Shown: piece by piece, positions 1 to 7,974 of the stretch
Numbering within the stretch: position 1 is the stretch's first letter
Layout of the letters: every line of letters begins with the position of its first letter
Assembly: GCA_004802705.1 (NCBI GenBank)
Contig: SGPL01000785.1
Span: 1-12,020 of the forward strand
Source: Bondarzewia mesenterica
Taxonomy: Eukaryota > Basidiomycota > Agaricomycetes > Russulales > Bondarzewiaceae
Direction of reading: 5' to 3'
DNA: 12,020 nt
Program-made: the position numbers and the translations under genes
The notes under the pieces: generated by a model
What the model was told of the DNA's origin: nothing
The model's database searches: none
What the model saw: only the letters and a program-made list of their open reading frames with translations

Positions 1-277
1 AATCGAATTAGAGAACGTTCGCGTGCTAATTTATGACAAAAGGCAATCTCACCAAACGAAGTATCTGCGTTGCGATCCAGGTAGCGCAAAATATCTTCTC
101 ATTTCTATGAAGGGACTGAAGTAAAACATTTAGGAGCAGTAACGCTGAAGTCATGCAGCCGATAGCCATAACTGTCGCTGGTCGGACACACAATGTGCGA
201 GAACGAAGTACAAATGCCATACATCTCAGAAGAGAGTGCTCCCTTCGAGATGGACTATCGGAGGGAGAGGTTAATCA
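1..277 (-). mobile_element. group I intron 5 of nad5, 5' part
   Basis: No nad5 coding sequence is seen here. The sequence resembles a compact group I core close to the 5' splice site: GCGACAGTTATGGCTATCGG (about 180-160) corresponds to GTCGGCAGTTATAG in intron 1, GACT at 152-149 can pair with AGTC in CAGTCCC (118-112) as P7. A hairpin CTCCCT/AGGGAG lies near 268-240. Base composition is more balanced than in neighbouring introns. The 3' part and any HE lie outside the window. The 64-codon open frame at 26-220 overlaps the core and has no recognisable domain. Confidence 0.6.
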
Positions 278-495
278 TGGTGTAGCTAATAATGATAAAG
301 AACCTACTAACATAGCAGTATAAGTAAAGGGTAAGAAGTTAATTAAACCTCCTAATCTTCTAACATCTTGTTGATCAGCAAAACTATGGATTACCGCACC
401 AGCACCTAAGAATAATAATGCTTTGAAGAAACTATGGTTAACTACATGCATTAATGCTACATTGTATTGTGATAGACCTACTGCCATTACCATAT
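278..495 (-). CDS. nad5: NADH dehydrogenase subunit 5, exon 5 (3' end approximate)
   Basis: The first two bases (AT) complete the Tyr codon of exon 4, then [49 protein letters not shown] and SLSLLATP follow. The histidine of [10 protein letters not shown] and the DQQD(V/M)RRLGG motif are subunit 5 hallmarks. The family continues FLTGFYSKD, but the DNA here reads P-W-L-T-S-P and then nothing like nad5, so an intron starts at about 284-277. Ending at T277, the first base of Phe, or T284, after Ala, would both satisfy the T rule. The remaining 260 or so residues are outside the window. Confidence 0.92.
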
Positions 496-624
496 CAATG
501 AAGTACTTTATTTTCATAAAGTTTGGAATATTTCATCATTAAAATATTGACCTCCTAGCCTAAAAAAAAAAACGCGAGCTTTATTTTTTTTGATGCTATA
601 GCCATCAAAAAAAAAATTAGCGAG

Positions 625-696
625 CTCGCTTCGCTCGCTTCGCTCGCTTCGCTCGCTTCGCTCGCTTCGCTCGCTTCGCTCGCTTCGCTCGCTTCG
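625..696. repeat. 9-bp tandem repeat, eight copies
   Basis: The unit CTCGCTTCG is repeated eight times without a mismatch, flanked by CGAG on both sides so that the array edges are themselves palindromic. It lies in nad5 intron 4 after the core. Read on the minus strand it gives a meaningless Arg-Ser-Glu repeat. Perfect copies imply recent slippage expansion of a GC-rich repeat unit. Confidence 0.95.
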
Positions 697-964
697 CGAG
701 AGAAACATCATTTTTTTTAAAACCTAGCGTATCAGGAAATATTTTAAAGTATCACGTATAGTCTCTGAGGTTTTTAATTTACCTGCTAATTATCCATTAT
801 AATATTTTAAAGATTTTAACTTTATTAAAAAAAAGTACTTTAAACTTTAGAAACTACTAGCAGTATAGTGATATTTTTATAGGCCATATGATATAACAAT
901 AGTATTAAAATTATTTATTTAAACTGACCATCATCCGTTCGAGCCTTTAAGATTTTAACTTAGT

Positions 965-1853
965 TTAGACTAAGGTAAAGCCCAAACAGGCACAGGGTTT
1001 AGATTTTAACAATAATTTATAACTTACATTGTCTATTGTAACATTTAAAGGTATATTTTTATCTAATCTTCTACGTATGAAATGCGCGTTATTTAAGTAT
1101 AATGCTCTAGCCATAATACGTAGACCACTAAATTCCATTAAATATTTACCTGTATCCCAATCATAACAATAAACTGGTTTTTTTTCTTGCTCCTGCTATA
1201 TGATTAGCTTTTACTTCTTCAGATACTACACGACCTTTAAGAGTATTACTAATTTTTAATTTAACTTCTACTGGTAATGAAGAACCAAATCGATAATGAT
1301 TAGTTCCCGTAAAAGGTTGTAAAATAGTTTGAATATTGTATGAAGGTACAATTAAATTGTACCAATAATTTTCTTTATCACGTAGCTTAATAAAAAGGGC
1401 TGCTCTTTCAGACAGAGAAGGTTTGTCTATAGACAATACCGTTATTGTTTCTAAGATATATAAAGTAAAATTATACTATACCATATTTGTCAATAGCACT
1501 GCAGATAGCCATTTTATTTTTATGTTTTTGAATGTAAGTTGTTGATAAATATTTACTTAATCTTTGATATAAATTTACAGATTTACCTACATAACTTCTA
1601 TTGTTAGTATTATTAACCCATAAATATATACCTTGTATTTTATAATATTTAGTTCTAATAATAGATTTACTATTAGAACTAAAATCAGTAAAACAATCTT
1701 TATTATTGATGTAAGATAAAAATTTATCTTTATCTTTAATTGGAGAAATAGATAAAGGTAAGTTACTTAACATAAATATGTTAAAATCTAAATCTATATT
1801 GAAATGATTAAATAATATAATAATAATACATATATAACTATATATTAAATAAT
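965..1853 (-). pseudogene. GIY-YIG homing endonuclease fused to nad5 exon 4, two frame breaks
   Basis: The gene continues the exon 4 frame. After a low-complexity linker comes the GIY-YIG core: [18 protein letters not shown] (about 1625-1575), [11 protein letters not shown] and AIDKYGI. One surplus base near 1471-1480 shifts to the frame with NFTLYILET and ENYWYNLIVPSYNI. The C-terminal part has two DNA-binding motifs: a NUMOD3-like HYRFGSSLP..KISNTLKGRV..SEE block (about 1300-1205) and, after an extra base in the T8 run at 1178-1185, a NUMOD1-like PVYCYDWDTGKYLMEFSG block. The frame ends at TAA 965. Domain order is that of fungal GIY-YIG HEs. With two breaks it is either degenerate or misread in the runs. 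Confidence 0.85.
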
Positions 1854-2361
1854 AACCTAATTGTGAGATAGTACTAAAGGCAATAATTCTTTTTAAGTCG
1901 TTCTGTACTAAACCACAAGTTGCTGCAAAAAAGGCTGTAGAAGCACCTACTAATGTAATCACTAATAATGCAGTAGAACTATATTCTAGTAATGGTGATG
2001 ATCGTACTAATAAATATAATCCACTTGTAACCAATGTCGCGGCATGAATTAAAGCAGATACAGGTGTTGGACCTTCCATGCTGCCTGGTAACCAAGAATG
2101 TAAAGGTATTTGACTAGATTTAGCCATAGCACCTGTAAGAAGTAATAAACCTATAATTGTTATAGCTGTTTCGTTCATAAAAGGTACCATACTAAATATT
2201 GTCGCATAATCTAAAGATCCAAATACAGAAAATAATGCAAAGAATCCTATACTTAATCCCATATCACCTACTCTATTCATAGTTAAAGCTAATATAGCAG
2301 CTTTATTTGCTTGTATTCTAGTGAATCAGAAGTTAATTAGTAAATATGAAACTATTCCTAT
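1854..2361 (-). CDS. nad5: NADH dehydrogenase subunit 5, exon 4
   Basis: This exon reads [20 protein letters not shown], then [50 protein letters not shown], and [19 protein letters not shown], ending with the first T of a Tyr codon. These are the most conserved transmembrane and channel segments of subunit 5, including the lysine of AMAKS and the histidines of PLHSWLP and ALIHAAT. A TGA encodes W of NFWF. Boundaries fit G at the previous intron end (2362) and T at the exon end (1854). No homopolymer break occurs; a T6 run in AAFFAAT is in frame. Confidence 0.95.
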
Positions 2362-2569
2362 CAAATCTTAAAAACAAAGAAAAATTTTAAACTAAAAATA
2401 ATTATTCTAATAACTTTAATAAACAGTAATAATTTTTATTTAATAATTTAAAATAGCTTTTTTCTTTATTTCCTGTACATTGACAACCTGTCAGGTTTTA
2501 CATCAAGCCTTGGTACTATTTTTATATATTTTATTAAAAAAACAAAAAGCCGTTATTTTTGTTGCTTTA

Positions 2570-2790
2570 GCGGAAGAGGCGGTNGTTTTTAAAAAACGCC
2601 CCCGCTTGCGAAGCCAGAGCGGAGCGGTAGCCACTACGGCGGGAGGAGCGTGAGCCAGCGCTTATTTTTTTTTTGTTGCGGTAGCGCATCCGCCCTTAAC
2701 AAAAAAAACGCCTTTGGCGCTTGCTCCGCCTAATTTTTTTGTCGCGTACGCGCATATAGCAAAACAAAATAAAGTAGGCTCCTTCGGATA
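2570..2790. repeat. GC-rich repeat block in nad5 intron 3
   Basis: This block holds a 30-bp segment (2590-2619) identical to 10800-10829 in the spacer, an inverted copy (2670-2694) of the 25-bp element at 10470-10494 and 10760-10784, and an AACGCCTTTGGCG palindrome (about 2707-2719). An N at 2584 marks an unresolved base. It lies between the intron core and the 3' splice site, so the intron may still fold around it. Confidence 0.9.
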
Positions 2791-3063
2791 AAAATAGTAA
2801 AGATTCTGACTGTGCATTAAGCACCATTTCAGGCACCCATTATTGAACCAGTCGATCGCGATTCAAAAATGAAACCGACGATCTCTAAATAAAGCCTATT
2901 TGTTTGATCGTTTTCAATAATGTCGCAAAAAAATGTAAATGAAAAAAAAAAATTATATAATAAAATTGATACATTTTTTATAAAATTCAATAATTCATTT
3001 ATCTTTATTCTTCATTTTTAATTGTTTAAAGATTTACCATTTTTTTTACTATGGTTAAAATAA

Positions 3064-3860
3064 TTAATAATCTCCTAATTTATAATATAAAGAATGCATC
3101 ATAAAAGGTTTTACTAATTTAGAAAAAGTAGCCATAGATTTAGTAGTTATATAAAGAGTATTTCCTTTATTTGTACCACCTGATTGAACTGTAGCCGTAA
3201 TATTATATTTTTTATGTAGAATCTCACAAATATAAAGGATCTCTTTATGTGTAAAACAGTTAGTAGCTATTTTAGCTCCTTTTCCTAATTTGGATCCATC
3301 GTTTGAAAACCAAATAGCTAAAGCTAAAGGGGTTAAAAAATTCTTCAAATATTAGAAGGTATGATTTTAACATATTTATCTTCAACTAAGGTATAGAACA
3401 TATCATGAATCCAATTAAAACTAGAAAATGTATAAGTGTTTATACGATAATGAAAATAGACTTCTCCGTTTTTTCTAATTCTTTTATGAAGTTTAGGTTT
3501 TTGAGTGTTACAATACCCTCTGCTTGAAAAATAAGAATGAAACCACATTAAATATTCTACATTTTTATTTGATTGTTCAAATATAATTCTAGTTCCTGTC
3601 CCTGCGAAGCTTTTTTNTTTTTTTCTAAATGTGTGCGGAGCACCCCTAAAGTAGAACCTACTATAATTGAAATGATATCAATATTGTGTGGCCCTATTCG
3701 TTGATAAGAAGTCAACTTATTGTTAATGCTATCTATTGAAAAAAATCTAACATTTTTTAAGAGTCTTCACTTTAAATAAACCAATTCGTACATCACCTAT
3801 CAATAAAGAGATATTATAACAAATAGGATCATTATTAAACCATTTAAGGCATTCAACTTT
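3064..3860 (-). pseudogene. LAGLIDADG homing endonuclease fused to nad5 micro-exon, motif interrupted
   Basis: The frame reads on from the micro-exon (WEG, then KVECLKWF) and after a T6 run at 3753-3758 (one base too many) continues RFFSID, KLTSYQRIGPHNIDIIS and IIVGSTLG. This is the first LAGLIDADG motif, but a GC palindrome (about 3632-3642) and a poly-A stretch with one N (3617) follow where family members have GDAH. It resumes GTGTRIIFEQSN, KPKLHKRIRKNGEVYFHYR and FNWIHDMFY. After another frame change near 3336-3350 it gives FLTPLALAIWFSNDGSKLG (second motif, with S-N in place of the usual M-D) and ends HSLYYKLGDY at TAA 3064. The sequence type is that common in fungal cox1 and cob introns. 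Loss of the first aspartate context and of frame indicate an inactive gene. Confidence 0.86.
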
Positions 3861-3869
3861 ACCTTCCCA
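3861..3869 (-). CDS. nad5: NADH dehydrogenase subunit 5, exon 3: 9-nt micro-exon (Trp-Glu-Gly)
   Basis: The bases TGGGAAGGT encode W-E-G, exactly the residues missing between exon 2 (...MFVG) and exon 4 ([12 protein letters not shown]); the family motif is FVGWEG(V/I)G. The intron before it ends in G (3870) and the micro-exon ends in T. Intron 3 begins AAAGTTGAAT followed by GCCTT, which pairs with micro-exon AAGGT to form a 5-bp P1 with the expected U-G. The HE frame of intron 3 is fused to it in frame. Frame, conserved residues, both group I boundary rules and P1 agree, so I consider it real, although only transcript data can prove it. Confidence 0.85.
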
Positions 3870-5052
3870 CATATTTGAAGATATAATAATTAACCGTAAT
3901 AAATTTATAAGTGTTTGTATTTTATACTTTATAAAACATAGAATAATGCAAATAAGGTAAAACAATGTCTTTTAAAGGAATTTCCTGTTTAACAGGTATA
4001 ATTATTACCCATTGACCAGGAGTTTTTTCATAAAGTCGAGTATTTAATTTGAAGTTTTTTTTGTAATGCTTCTTTCAATAATAAAACTTCTTCAAATGTA
4101 TAAGATCTTGTATGTAAAATAGTTTCCTTAGAAGAACCTTTTCCCCCATCATCCATTATTCAAAAAGCTAAAGCTCTAGCTGTTAATAATTCGCTTATGT
4201 TATAAGGTATGATTTTTTTTTCTCGCTACGCGGTTTTTGTAAAATAAATCATGATAAACATTTAAACAAGGAAAAACTAAGGTTTTAAACTGTATTTGAG
4301 AATATATCTTACCTGTTCGCTTGTCTGCTTTACGTATTATAACTCTAGGGCCTTTTCCAGCTAAATTATAAAAATGACTAAAAAGAAACATTAAATATGA
4401 AGCATGATTAGGAAAAGTTTGATCAAAACGTATACGAGCGTTATGATTAACTTTATTACGTTCTATAAACGCATCCCCTAATAAAGTTCCTACTATTATT
4501 TCTTTTTGTATATTTGTTAATTGTACTAACAACTTAGATTCATTTGTTTTACGTAACTTATATTTGGTCTTGGTCTTGAGATCTTCTTTTTTTTTCCATT
4601 AAAGAAATAAAATTAATAGAAGATAACAAGGTAAATGTTGGTTTGACATTATTTATAAGATCCAAATTTTGAAAATTGTAATTATAAATATCTTGCTATA
4701 TTCATCTTATTTTCATAAGGTGATAGGACTATATCTTCAAGTTATAATATTTAAAATTTAGTAATAAATCTTTAATTTTAACTGCATCACGTGTAGTAGT
4801 CTCTGAGAATTTGAATTTAAAATTTAAATAAATAATCTGCTCATTGTCCATTGTTGACCAGATGGCCAATATCTTTAAGAATTTAACTAATTATACAAAG
4901 CCTCCGATTAATATTTTATAGTTATAAAGTGATCAATAAAAAATTATGTTTTAAAAAAAAGGCTTATAAGGCTAGTACTTAAAGCTTTAGGAGATTAAAG
5001 CATATAGTGATGTTAATATGTATTTTACAATACAATTAGGCCGGGAAATTTA
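3870..5052 (-). mobile_element. group I intron 2 of nad5
   Basis: This intron of 1183 nt begins TAAATTTCCC and ends ATATG just before the micro-exon. P1 is clear: exon TAGGT pairs with GGCCTA inside the intron. The core has GGACAATGAGCAG (about 4850), CTCAGAGACTA (around 4806-4797, P7) and GAAGATATAGTCC (4738-4726, P7 return). A free-standing LAGLIDADG gene follows the core, so it would lie in the P9-side extension. The core is of the same type as those in the nad4L intron and nad5 intron 4. Confidence 0.85.
3922..4599 (-). pseudogene. free-standing LAGLIDADG homing endonuclease in nad5 intron 2, frameshifted
   Basis: This enzyme of the LAGLIDADG_2 type starts at ATG 4599 and ends at TAA 3922. 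Motif 1 is IIVGTLLGDAFIERN (about 4505-4465), motif 2 is LTARALAFWIMDDGGK (about 4190-4140, with W encoded by TGA), and the C-terminus ends VLPYLHYSMFYKV, as in the family. The frame is broken by one extra base in three runs: T9 at 4587-4595, T9 at 4213-4221 and T8 at 4055-4062 (plus-strand bases). A short GC-rich piece (GCGTAGCGAG, about 4229-4222) lies between KNRV and IIPYNISELL and looks like an in-frame repeat insertion. Both catalytic aspartates remain. It is not fused to an exon and ends about 50 nt before the micro-exon. Confidence 0.85.
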
Positions 5053-5223
5053 ACCTACAAACATTACAAAATAATTAGCTCCTGATACTAATATTAACAT
5101 AAAAAAAAAGTGAATAAAGATAAATATGAGAAAAATCTTTGATTATGAGGATCTTCAGACATGTAATCTGTAGAAAAAATATGAATTAAAGTAGATATGT
5201 AAAGAACAGGAATAATCATTGAA
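5053..5223 (-). CDS. nad5: NADH dehydrogenase subunit 5, exon 2 (contains a frame break)
   Basis: Exon 2 completes Val and continues SMIIPVL, then a segment with [23 protein letters not shown], and after a frame change [16 protein letters not shown]. This is the conserved quinone-antiporter core of subunit 5. The break falls in a run of nine T (plus-strand A at 5101-5109): the family reading T-F-F-M-L needs seven. The exon ends GTAGGT; P1 forms between TAGGT and GGCCTA at about 5042-5037 with a U-G pair at the splice site. The preceding intron ends in G at 5224. If the run is correctly read, nad5 cannot be translated without frameshifting or editing. Confidence 0.9.
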
Positions 5224-5772
5224 CAATCCTAGTAAACCTGGCATTGATGTCTCCTCTAGTATTTTTTGTTAGAGGAATAGACATTAATAGTAATTTAGTT
5301 ACTCAGGGGTTATTGACCTCTTGGCAAAGGCTATCCACTATGCGTAGTGTTTTTGCGATAAATATTTCCCCCCTACGATCTCGCATTCGTTCTAGGATCC
5401 GACTGTACATTCGGACAGACATTTCAGCCTAACCCCGGTGAACCAGTCTGTAGCGACATCTATAACTGCCGACGGTCTTGAAGTATATTCTCATTAACCG
5501 TTAATTCACCAATTTGTATAAACATAGAATTGTTTGATTATAGTCTTGCTCAATTCCTAATAGCGAAATCCTTTGTTAATCTTAGTATTACTTCTTATTA
5601 CAAATTAGCACTGATAAATGTTTATGATAGCTTTGTAATAGGTGAAGTGGATACTTAAATATGTTGATTCGATCGCGTAATTATTAAAATAAATTTTTTT
5701 TTTTATAGAAGCTAATTAATTTAGCTTCTTGTTAAATAAATGCTCTAGTTGTAAAAAGGTAGCAGTTTAGAT

Positions 5773-7464
5773 CTAGTATTTATATGGAAAAATGCCCTCC
5801 TGGCGAAGCAACTCCCCCTTTTTTTTGCTATCGCCGTAGGCAGCAAAATAGGGGAGGGGTGGTAATTTAATCTTTAAATAGCCTATTTTGTGCTCCGTAC
5901 TCGCTTCAAATTCGCAGCCGCAGCGCTGCTTCAAATCACTCCCGCTTTGCCCAGTAAATACTCTTACTCTTCTTATAAAATGCTTTTTAATTGCTACAAA
6001 TCCACCCTTTCTTGTGTGGTCTTCTTTTGAATTGGGAGCCTGCACTGAATTTGCATTAAAATCAAGATATTTACTTAAAGTATCCGGGTATAAGCCTACA
6101 ATATTAGCAGCTTCGCTTAAAGAATTTGCTAATATAACAGATCCATTCTCTGGTAAGATTTCATACACACAACAAACTAGTTTAGGTAGTATTTTTTTTA
6201 GTACTACTATCTATCACTCTTCCATCTGGAAGCCGTATAACTGTAGGTGATGCAGTTAATAAGATTTCTAATTCTTCCTGAGTTAAAGATTTAACTTCTG
6301 GCTCCGCCCCATTATAAGTTGATAATCTAAAATTATTCATTGTATTTGATAATTTTAAAATTAAGGCTTTTATTTTATCTATTCTATGACCACCTTCGTA
6401 AATAACTTTACAAATAATTTTAAAATCGTAAAAATCTTTACCTTTTTTTAGTTAAAAATTCCTCATTTCCAAAGAAAGGTATTAAATAATTATTCAACAC
6501 ATTAATGTTTTGAATAGTAATTGAGACAGTACTTTTACTATTAATAGTTCTAGCTTTTATTGAAGTTATAGCTATAGTATTAGTGTTTTTAACTTTATAC
6601 AAAGAAAATGTATCAAAACCTAGAGAAGCCTCTAAGTACTCCTTTATTTTCAGTATTACAGGTAATTGTACTGCGGTATTTACAAGACTAAAAACAGGTG
6701 TTAAATTATCTCTTCTTAAGAAAAAGGAGCCGTCTCCTTCAATGAAACCTAAAAGCCAACTTTTGGTGATAACAATTTTAGAATTTTCAGGTCTATCAAA
6801 AAGTATACGATTACTATTCATATTATTTTTTAATCCTAATATGCGATCTTTTATGCTATCAGGATTTAAAATAGGTTCTCTATAAAGATATAAAAAAAAA
6901 AGCTTCTTTAAAATCTAAATAATCAAGATACTTTGAAGTGTTTAAATTAAATTTATCGAAAATAGAGATTAGTATAGCAATATCTTTTTGTTTTGTAATA
7001 GTAAAAATACATTCGTCTTTATATATACGAACTCCTCCTATTCTTAATCGATCCTTAATAATTCTTAATACTTTTTCATCGTCTTTATGCAAAGTTATCT
7101 TAAACATGAATACAAAACTTGAGATAGACAACTGATTTTTTTTTTAAAAAAGAGATTTATGATAAAACATCCCTCAGCATCTGTAAACCCTACAAACCAC
7201 TCTAAAAATTTAGAATCAATAGAACCTTTTTCATTTAACGAATCGTGACGGTTCAAAGTGGAATATTTCCTTATATTGGTAGTAAGTGTAGGCTTATTTT
7301 TTGAGTAAGTGAAGAGAGGTCTCTCTCCCTGGGCTTTGCAGACAAAAAGAGAACTTAGCCTTTTAACAAATAAAATAAAATTTATTTTAATAAATATATT
7401 ATACAGTTGGATTAAAACCAACACTGCTCCAATCTCTACCGTTAGATAGAGAGCCAATAAATAA
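5773..7464 (-). pseudogene. LAGLIDADG homing endonuclease fused to nad5 exon 1, four frame breaks
   Basis: The gene reads through from exon 1 and encodes a single-chain two-motif LAGLIDADG enzyme. Motif 1 is EWFVGFTDAEGCF (about 7205-7165); the segment FKITLHKDDEKVLRII follows, and motif 2 is SWLLGFIEGDGSFF (about 6760-6715). The tail, with GSVILANSLSEAANIVGL (about 6140-6090), looks like a NUMOD1 DNA-binding motif. Both acidic active-site residues are present. The frame is broken four times, each time by one base too many in a run: T10 at 7136-7145, A10 at 6892-6901, T7 at 6443-6449 and T8 at 6192-6199 (plus-strand bases). Removing one base from each gives a continuous protein. A palindromic hairpin (5812-5857) and GC-rich sequence form the last 35 codons or so. 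Confidence 0.88.
5812..5857. repeat. hairpin CTCCCC...GGGGAG with inner TTTTGCT/AGCAAAA
   Basis: The outer arms CTCCCC (5812-5817) and GGGGAG (5851-5856) enclose TTTTTGCT and AGCAAAA around a short GC loop. It lies in the last codons of the nad5 intron 1 HE and has probably replaced the original C-terminus. Confidence 0.85.
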
Positions 7465-7712
7465 ACAGTTAATTGATCAAAAAGAAATTCTCAAGTTATA
7501 GACATATATTCTGAATCAATCCAATTTCCTAAATTAATTGAAACTGGAGATGCACATATACCTACTTCATAAAAAGCAATAGTGGCTAAAATAGAAGAAA
7601 AAATTAAGCAAGTACATGTAATAAAATGAGCACCACTTACTCCAATTTTTCTACCCATAAAACCTGATACAAATGAAGCTAAGAAAGGTAATATTAATAT
7701 TGATAAATACAT
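7465..7712 (-). CDS. nad5: NADH dehydrogenase subunit 5, exon 1
   Basis: Exon 1 gives the N-terminus of subunit 5, an antiporter-like membrane subunit of complex I. It reads MYLSILILPFLASFVSGF, then GRKIGVSGAHFITC and SPVSINLGNWI, and ends WEFLFDQLT plus GT of a Val codon. The start at 7712 shares its A with the nad4L stop; the open frame upstream of it is intron sequence. A TGA at the W of ITWEF shows TGA = Trp. The 3' boundary was placed so that exon 2 continues VSMIIPVL, with T at the exon end. The frame continues open into intron 1 and its HE. Confidence 0.94.
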
Positions 7713-7740
7713 TATGTTCTTAATGAAATATTTCCTCTTA
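7712..7740 (-). CDS. nad4L: NADH dehydrogenase subunit 4L, exon 2 (29 nt)
   Basis: This 29-nt exon completes nad4L. Joined to the T ending exon 1 it gives LRGNISLRT and a TAA stop, for an 88-residue protein, which is the usual size. The intron before it ends ...TTTTG, as group I requires. The stop codon overlaps the nad5 start by one base (TAATG), an arrangement common in fungal mitochondria that suggests co-transcription and coupled translation. No single open frame covers this exon, so a plain ORF scan would miss it. Confidence 0.9.
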
Positions 7741-7955
7741 CAAAATTTTATAAATGAAATTGTATCAGCTACTTTACTTAAGACCGATACAGATTTGAAC
7801 ATCTATCTTATCTGTCTTACATAAATAGGAATCTGACTTTGTATTACTTTGTCTTCCTATACCGTAGGCTTATAAATTTGTATATCAAATTTTATTAGTA
7901 ATACCCTACCCAGAATTGCGTTAGAAACCGTTAGGGTCCTAAGGGGATAAGGACA

Positions 7956-7974
7956 GCGGGGGCTGGGCCCCCGC
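7956..7974. repeat. GC hairpin GCGGGGGC-TGG-GCCCCCGC
   Basis: This has two perfect 8-bp arms around a 3-nt loop, in the 3' part of the nad4L intron after the catalytic core. Copies with the same arms and different loops occur at 9085-9103 and 11662-11680. Confidence 0.95.

Larger units (their letters stand above)
496..1853 (-). mobile_element. group I intron 4 of nad5
   Basis: This intron of 1358 nt begins ATTATTTAATATATAG and ends TTCATTG. An exon-fused GIY-YIG gene fills the 5' 890 nt. The core follows: GGATAATTAGCAGG (about 800-780) and CCTCAGAGACTATACGTGA (770-752), the same type as in intron 2 and the nad4L intron. I could not find a clear P7 return strand. A near-palindrome with a GCTATAGC core (590-610) and a 9-bp tandem repeat (625-696) sit between core and 3' splice site, in the P9-side region, and could disturb folding. 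Confidence 0.78.
2362..3860 (-). mobile_element. group I intron 3 of nad5
   Basis: This intron of 1499 nt runs from AAAGTTG to AGATTTG. Its core is at about 2885-2802: GATCGACTGGTTCA (P7 strand at 2853-2848), GCCTGAAATGG, and TGCACAGTCAGAATC with ACAGTC at 2813-2808 as the P7 return. It aligns by eye with the core of intron 1 (ACAGACTGGTTCACC, GGCTGAAATG, ACAGTCGGATCC). The 5' part carries an HE fused to the micro-exon. A GC-rich repeat block occupies about 2570-2790 between core and 3' splice site. The presence of this second core separates introns 2 and 3, which otherwise look like one 2.7 kb intron. Confidence 0.82.
5224..7464 (-). mobile_element. group I intron 1 of nad5
   Basis: This intron of 2241 nt carries an exon-fused LAGLIDADG gene in its 5' part and a core near the 3' end. 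A likely guide sequence, GCAGT at 7427-7423, can pair with exon ACTGT to form P1 with a U-G at the splice site. The core spans about 5478-5401: GTCGGCAGTTATAG, then CAGACTGG (5450-5443, P7) and ACAGTC (5406-5401, P7 return). The core resembles those of introns 3 and 5, not those of introns 2 and 4. The stretch 5480-5770 holds no gene. The intron ends ...GGATTG. Confidence 0.85.

Noticed and set aside
26..220. 64-codon minus-strand open frame starting MAFVLRSRTLC
   Set aside because: It overlaps sequence that matches a group I intron core and has no recognisable domain or homologous pattern.
625..696. CRISPR-like array
   Set aside because: The units are contiguous with no spacers; it is a simple tandem repeat in a mitochondrial intron.
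514..711. Open frame with a repeated Arg-Ser-Glu tract
   Set aside because: The tract is the translation of the 9-bp tandem repeat within intron 4.
2362..5052. A single 2.7 kb nad5 intron joined as GGTT to ATTTG, giving FVG-YLIGIV
   Set aside because: It obeys the T/G rule but loses one conserved residue and the WEG motif, and ignores the second intron core. The micro-exon model explains all of these.
5244..5432. 62-codon plus-strand open frame
   Set aside because: It lies antisense to the core of nad5 intron 1; the bases are explained by P7 and neighbouring helices.
5888..7135. Plus-strand open frames opposite the intron 1 HE
   Set aside because: They are antisense shadows of the LAGLIDADG gene and show no family features.
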